In this document: in pieces, positions 60,271 to 64,000 of the stretch
How positions within the stretch are numbered: position 1 is the first letter of the stretch
Layout: every line of letters starts with the position of its first letter
DNA from: JAGVJT01 sp964513205
GTDB lineage: Bacteria > Pseudomonadota > Gammaproteobacteria > Legionellales > Legionellaceae
Assembly: GCA_964513205.1 (NCBI GenBank)
Contig: CAZELP010000007.1
Span: forward strand, 18,794 to 82,793
Length of the DNA stretch: 64,000 bases
Reading direction: 5' to 3'
Notes under the pieces: generated by a model
Told to the model about the DNA's origin: nothing
Database searches by the model: none
The model's input: only the letters and a program-made list of their open reading frames with translations
Made by a program: the position numbers and the translations under genes

Positions 60271-60305
60271 AAAAGCAGTTGACGCCCAAGGCCTCAACTG
60301 CTTTT
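60271..60305. terminator. bidirectional terminator between pdhC and fadJ
   Basis: A perfect 12-bp inverted repeat AAAAGCAGTTGA/TCAACTGCTTTT (60271-60282, 60294-60305), with A-run and T-run on opposite ends. It lies between the convergent pdhC and fadJ stops and can terminate both. Confidence 0.85.
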
Positions 60306-60314
60306 ACCTGTTGC

Positions 60315-62339
60315 TTATAGCGCTCTCTCAACAGCCTTAAATCGATCACCAAATTGAGATGCCAACTTTTCAAAAAGCAAACTCATCTGCTCTTGACCAA
60401 ATTGTTCTGCATAATGCATTGGACCGCCACGGAAAGGCGCAAAACCAGTTGCAAAAATCATACCCGCATCAAGCAAGTCTGCGCTTGCAACAACACCATC
60501 CCGCAAACAAGCAGAAGCCTCGTTAATCATTCGTAGAATGAGACGATTGGTAATTTCCTCTTGATGGCGCATTTCGGAAATTTTTTGTTTGACAGGCTTC
60601 CCATTTCGATAAGAATAAAATCCTTGGTTTGTTTTTCGTCCAAGTTTTCCTTGATCCACCATGTCGATGATCCGCGTTGGAACTTTCCCTCCAAAATGAG
60701 AAGTTAGATTCTTAGCAACAGCGAGACAAACATCTAGACCCACCGTATCGGCAAGCTCAACAGGCCCCATCATCATACCAAAAGCTTTCGCAGCCTCATC
60801 GACAGCCTCAGGTTGATACCCCTCTTCAAGAAGCTCAATGCACTCAAGCAAATACGGCATTAATACTCGATTGACTAAGAAACCGGGACTTGATTGAACT
60901 GGAAGTGGAAGACGTCCAATTTGAGAGACAAATGCACATGCAGCTTCCACTATTTCAGCTGACGTCTGCTCTCCACGTACAACTTCGACCAACTCCATTT
61001 TAGGAACAGGATTGAAGAAATGAATACCAACCAAACGTTTTGCATCTTTAAGCACAACATTAATTTCATCTAGAGGAATACTCGATGTATTGGTCGCCAA
61101 AATCGCATCGGGCTTTGCAACTGACTCAAGCTGCTTAAATATGTCCTGTTTGACACTCAAATCTTCAAAAACAGCTTCAATAATCACATCTGCATGAGAG
61201 GCCCCTAGACCTTTCGGATCTGGCGTTAGCCTATCCATTGCAGCTTGAATACGTCGTGGTTTTTTGAGTGTCTTTTTAAATAATGCATATGCACGACCCA
61301 TCGCAGGAGCAATGCGTTCATAAGACTGATCTTGTAATGTTACAGATAGCCCCTGTCGCGCGCACCACGCGGCAATATCTCCTCCCATGACACCAGCTCC
61401 GATGACATGCACATGTTTCGCTGCAAAAGAATTGTCTTTTCCAAAAGATTTCAAAGACTCTCTTAACATAAAAACGCGGATTAAATTTTTTGCGGTATCA
61501 TTTTGTTCTAGTAAATGCTCAACGGAATCAGCTTCTTTGGCATAAGCCGCATCATCGGTAAGATTTGTCTTTTCCCATAAATCAATCAATGCAAATGGTG
61601 CTGGGTAATGTGCTTTTCGGACACGTTTCGCGACCATATAGCGCAATAATGGCGCCAAAACAGAGCGAGTAACCGATAAATTTGTAAGTGACTCCATTAA
61701 TCGTGGTTTATGTTTGTGCGGTTTTTTCTGAACAAAATAAACAGCAGCACGCTTTAATTGACGAAGAGGCACGACATCGTCAACAATCCCCATTGCTTTT
61801 GCTTTAGGAGCTCGCACAGTTTTTCCACTCAACATCAAAGAAGAAAGCGCTTGAAATCCTCCAATCAAACGAGGCAAACGAACTGTCCCCCCCCATCCCG
61901 GATGAAAACCAAGCAAAACCTCAGGCAAACCAAAAATCGTGTCTTCTTCGTCCGTTGCAATTCGATAATCACAAGCTAAAACCAGCTCCATTCCGCCACC
62001 TAGACAGAATCCATTGACAATTGCCACAGTTGGAATAGACAAACGCTCCAGACGAGCGAAAACCGCTTGTCCTTTACGAATAAACTCCAGTGCACGTTCA
62101 GAGTTTTTAAGCTTTGACAATGTCCGAATATCTGCCCCAGCAATAAAACCTTTCTTTTTTAAAGAATGAATAACCAAACCTTTTGCATGTGACATCTTTG
62201 AGATATCTTGCAACATGCTGTTCAATTCATCTAGCACTTCGTCGCTGAAGCTATTGACACGTTCATCCGCCCGATCCAAACCCAACCACAAAATTTGTTG
62301 TTGATCTTCTTCCAGTATCCAATGTTTTATATTCGACAT
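60315..62339 (-). CDS. fadJ: fatty oxidation multifunctional enzyme (enoyl-CoA hydratase/3-hydroxyacyl-CoA dehydrogenase)
   Basis: Beta-oxidation alpha subunit of about 674 residues. The N-terminal crotonase domain has GGGMELVLACDYRIA and EVLLGFHPGWGGTVRLPRLIG with the catalytic Glu. The dehydrogenase domain begins HVIGAGVMGGDIAAW (about 315), with NTSSIPLDEI and VGIHFFNPVPKMELVEVV, and the C-terminal domain holds PGFLVNRVLMPYLLE. ATG at 62339 with GAGGGG 8 bp upstream; the frame to 62396 would overlap the thiolase gene and is not used. Gene order thiolase then alpha subunit is that of fadI-fadJ rather than fadB-fadA. Confidence 0.9.
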   Translation of the reverse strand: MSNIKHWILEEDQQQILWLGLDRADERVNSFSDEVLDELNSMLQDISKMSHAKGLVIHSLKKKGFIAGADIRTLSKLKNSERALEFIRKGQAVFARLERLSIPTVAIVNGFCLGGGMELVLACDYRIATDEEDTIFGLPEVLLGFHPGWGGTVRLPRLIGGFQALSSLMLSGKTVRAPKAKAMGIVDDVVPLRQLKRAAVYFVQKKPHKHKPRLMESLTNLSVTRSVLAPLLRYMVAKRVRKAHYPAPFALIDLWEKTNLTDDAAYAKEADSVEHLLEQNDTAKNLIRVFMLRESLKSFGKDNSFAAKHVHVIGAGVMGGDIAAWCARQGLSVTLQDQSYERIAPAMGRAYALFKKTLKKPRRIQAAMDRLTPDPKGLGASHADVIIEAVFEDLSVKQDIFKQLESVAKPDAILATNTSSIPLDEINVVLKDAKRLVGIHFFNPVPKMELVEVVRGEQTSAEIVEAACAFVSQIGRLPLPVQSSPGFLVNRVLMPYLLECIELLEEGYQPEAVDEAAKAFGMMMGPVELADTVGLDVCLAVAKNLTSHFGGKVPTRIIDMVDQGKLGRKTNQGFYSYRNGKPVKQKISEMRHQEEITNRLILRMINEASACLRDGVVASADLLDAGMIFATGFAPFRGGPMHYAEQFGQEQMSLLFEKLASQFGDRFKAVERAL

Positions 62340-62344
62340 GCTTT

Positions 62345-63646
62345 TTACCCCTCGCATTCCACATACATTGCCCCACCCTGACCGCCACCGATACAAATTG
62401 CGGCCATGCCTCGTTTACTTTTTGTACGTTTTAAATTTTCTAATGTATGCAGCACAATGCGCGCACCACTTGCACCAATAGGATGTCCCAATGCAATCGC
62501 TCCTCCCTCTTGATTCAGCTGACTCATGTCAGGTGCCCCAAACGCTTTAGATAAGCCTAATTCTTTTTGGCAATAAGCGTCATCGTTCCATGCTCTTAAA
62601 CATCCGATCACTTGCGCGGCAAAAGCTTCGTTTATTTCCCAACAATCTATTTCATTCGAAGTTAAACGATGTCTTTGCATAATCGGCGTCGCCGCATGTA
62701 CAGGCCCAAGCCCCATTTGAGAGGGATCCAATGCGGCCCATTCTGAATCAACAACACGACCTAAAACATGAAGGCCATAGTCTTTGACGGCTTGCTCACT
62801 CGCCAACAATAAGAGGCATGCACCGTCAGTTACTTGCGAGCTATTTCCTGCTGTGACCATTCCATATTTTTTGTCGAAAAATGGTTTGAGATTTGCAAGT
62901 TTATCCACACTTGAATCAGCACGAAAACCATTGTCCTGAGTATAAATACGCCCCTTAGAATCAATCAGTGGAGTGACCTCAGGCATCCAACCCTCTGCGT
63001 AAGCTTGATTCACTCTGGCATGACTCTGAGCCGCAAAAGCATCCATTTCTGCTCGAGTAATTTGGAATCGAAATGCCACTTTTTCTGCTGTTTGCCCCAT
63101 GTTTAACCCTACCACAGGGTCGGTCAACCCCCTCAAAAGAGCAATGACTGGCGCCAAGAACGAAGGACGCAACTGTGTCAAAAGGCCAGTACGCTGTGAC
63201 CATGTCTTTGCTAAAAACCATTGCGCCATCCAAGCTGTCATTTTTTCATTCAGCAACAACGGCGCTCGACTCATTGCATCAACACCGCCCGCTAAAACCA
63301 GATGACTTCTTCCACTTGCAATTTGCATCGCCGCATTATCAAGAGCTTGCATACCAGAAGCACAATTTCGCATCACAGTGAATCCTGGCACACGCTCTCC
63401 ACATCCTAAGCGTAACGCCACAATTCGCCCGATATTGGCTTCATCAGGACTTGGCATTGCACAACCCAAAATGACTTCATCCAAATCAGACGGGTCAATG
63501 GGTTGGCGCATCAGCAGCGCTTTACCTGCACTCACCGCAAGGTCAGCCGCACTGAAAGGCCCTACTCCTCTCGCTTTTAAAAATGGTGTACGATTTCCAT
63601 CTACTATAAAAACAGGTTTCCCTGTCAAATTTGACTTACCAGACAT
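62345..63646 (-). CDS. fadI: 3-ketoacyl-CoA thiolase (FadI-like)
   Basis: Cleaves 3-ketoacyl-CoA in the last step of beta-oxidation. Thiolase signatures: nucleophilic Cys in MRNCASGMQALDNAA (about residue 100), NEAFAAQ, GGAIALGHPIGASGARI (His) and CIGGGQGGAM (second Cys). 433 residues matches FadI (436) better than FadA (387). The 5-bp gap to fadJ makes an operon. The ATG at 63646 follows AGAGAGCAGAC. Together with the HSD10-like enzyme it gives the cell fatty acid breakdown capacity. Confidence 0.92.
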   Translation of the reverse strand: MSGKSNLTGKPVFIVDGNRTPFLKARGVGPFSAADLAVSAGKALLMRQPIDPSDLDEVILGCAMPSPDEANIGRIVALRLGCGERVPGFTVMRNCASGMQALDNAAMQIASGRSHLVLAGGVDAMSRAPLLLNEKMTAWMAQWFLAKTWSQRTGLLTQLRPSFLAPVIALLRGLTDPVVGLNMGQTAEKVAFRFQITRAEMDAFAAQSHARVNQAYAEGWMPEVTPLIDSKGRIYTQDNGFRADSSVDKLANLKPFFDKKYGMVTAGNSSQVTDGACLLLLASEQAVKDYGLHVLGRVVDSEWAALDPSQMGLGPVHAATPIMQRHRLTSNEIDCWEINEAFAAQVIGCLRAWNDDAYCQKELGLSKAFGAPDMSQLNQEGGAIALGHPIGASGARIVLHTLENLKRTKSKRGMAAICIGGGQGGAMYVECEG

Positions 63647-63749
63647 GTCTGCTCTCTACCAAATTGATAAGAAAATTAAGATACATCAAAAAAGACGAGA
63701 TTAAAATCACACTTACTAAAAATATCCTAAAAAACACATCAGATAAGGA

Positions 63750-63777
63750 TTGACGTTCTAAAGATTGCTGGTATACT
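63750..63777 (+). promoter_or_regulatory. tRNA operon promoter
   Basis: TTGACG (63750-63755) and TATACT (63772-63777) with a 16-bp spacer, 14 bp before the tRNA-Ser gene. Near consensus. Confidence 0.8.
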
Positions 63778-63791
63778 CTCGCCACATGGTC

Positions 63792-63882
63792 GGAGAGATG
63801 GCCGAGTGGTCGAAGGCGCTCCCCTGCTAAGGGAGTATGGGACAAAATCCCATCGAGGGTTCGAATCCCTCCCTCTCCGCCA
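63792..63882 (+). tRNA. tRNA-Ser (anticodon GCT)
   Basis: A 91-nt class II tRNA with a long variable arm, D-loop GCCGAGTGGTCGAAGGC, anticodon loop CTGCTAA (GCT, reads AGC/AGU), T-loop TTCGAAT and an encoded CCA. The acceptor stem pairs except for position 7-66, which is A-C. Confidence 0.97.
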
Positions 63883-63894
63883 ATAAGAAACGAC

Positions 63895-63971
63895 GCGCCC
63901 GTAGCTCAGTTGGATAGAGTATCTGGCTACGAACCAGGGGGTCGGAGGTTCGAATCCTTCCGGGCGCGCCA
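63895..63971 (+). tRNA. tRNA-Arg (anticodon ACG)
   Basis: A 77-nt tRNA with perfect acceptor stem GCGCCCG/CGGGCGC, anticodon loop CTACGAA (ACG, expected to be edited to ICG by TadA and to read CGU/CGC/CGA), T-loop TTCGAAT and an encoded CCA. It is 12 bp after tRNA-Ser, in the same transcript. Confidence 0.97.
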
Positions 63972-64000
63972 CTTTATATAGTAAAATCAATAAGTTATGT

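Noticed and set aside
63792..63971. tRNA genes as the attachment site for the tyrosine recombinase
   Set aside because: They are 45 kb from the recombinase and no duplicated tRNA 3' end was seen near it.
1..64000. CRISPR array, IS transposase, rRNA, replication origin
   Set aside because: No regularly spaced repeats, transposase genes, rRNA segments or DnaA-box cluster were seen.

Overview
The window is chromosomal DNA of an AT-rich gammaproteobacterium. The combination of genes points to Legionellales (a Coxiella-, Legionella- or Berkiella-like, probably host-associated lineage). It has a gspDE (Lsp-like) type II secretion pair, a FabY-type ketoacyl synthase, a ruvB-tolQRAB run, an atypical CsrA, small OmpA-like barrels, and several large coiled-coil or orphan proteins that look like secreted effectors. 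No rRNA, phage or plasmid replication genes are visible, so the genus cannot be fixed from this sequence alone. One 100-N scaffold gap (36024-36123) interrupts a gene.

Layout. 1-12.7 kb: a partial Na+/H+ antiporter and ppsA (minus), fabF-thiL (plus), a small secreted protein, an HSD10-like dehydrogenase plus isochorismatase-type hydrolase (minus), valS (plus), two orphan genes and hpt (minus). 12.7-17.1 kb: gspD-gspE and def (minus). 17.1-22.5 kb: a tyrosine recombinase, the ogt-alkD DNA alkylation repair pair, a MazG-HIT fusion, a divergent csrA overlapping a PAP2 membrane enzyme, and an S1/P1 nuclease. 22.5-32 kb: a long minus-strand run of trhO, type IV pilin, nfrA, nfrB, ruvB, tolQ, tolR, tolA, tolB and the S1/P1 nuclease. 

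32-38.7 kb is the accessory core. Two paralogous coiled-coil genes (A and C) each have a shared 43-bp sequence upstream. An MFS gene follows copy C, and a 34-bp MFS remnant follows copy A. Between them lie a large effector-like gene B, with the assembly gap, and a mobile-element-like insertion with perfect 62-bp terminal inverted repeats. I read this as a tandem duplication of an effector-MFS unit whose first MFS copy was destroyed.

38.7-44.2 kb: a palindromic element, an mqsRA toxin-antitoxin pair with clear AACCT-N3-AGGTT operator overlapping its promoter, a lysine catabolism pair (saccharopine dehydrogenase-like and ALDH7/AmaB), mltA and ung. 44.3-48.7 kb: two convergent orphan genes, one a large protein with a DEDDh exonuclease domain, the other with a FFAT-like motif. 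48.8-57.1 kb: two outer membrane barrels, rpe, slt, a thioesterase-fabY pair, a C39-like protease and a SPOR-barrel fusion. 57.1-64 kb: pdhABC (plus), fadI-fadJ (minus), and tRNA-Ser(GCU) and tRNA-Arg(ACG) behind a strong promoter.

Functionally, the housekeeping genes cover fatty acid synthesis (fabF, fabY, thioesterase) and beta-oxidation (fadIJ, HSD10-like), entry into the TCA cycle (pdhABC) and gluconeogenesis (ppsA). They also cover the envelope (Tol, MltA, Slt, barrels, NfrAB, pilin) and genome or nucleotide hygiene (Ung, Ogt, AlkD, RuvB, MazG-HIT). Function calls rest on motifs read by eye; no database search was possible.
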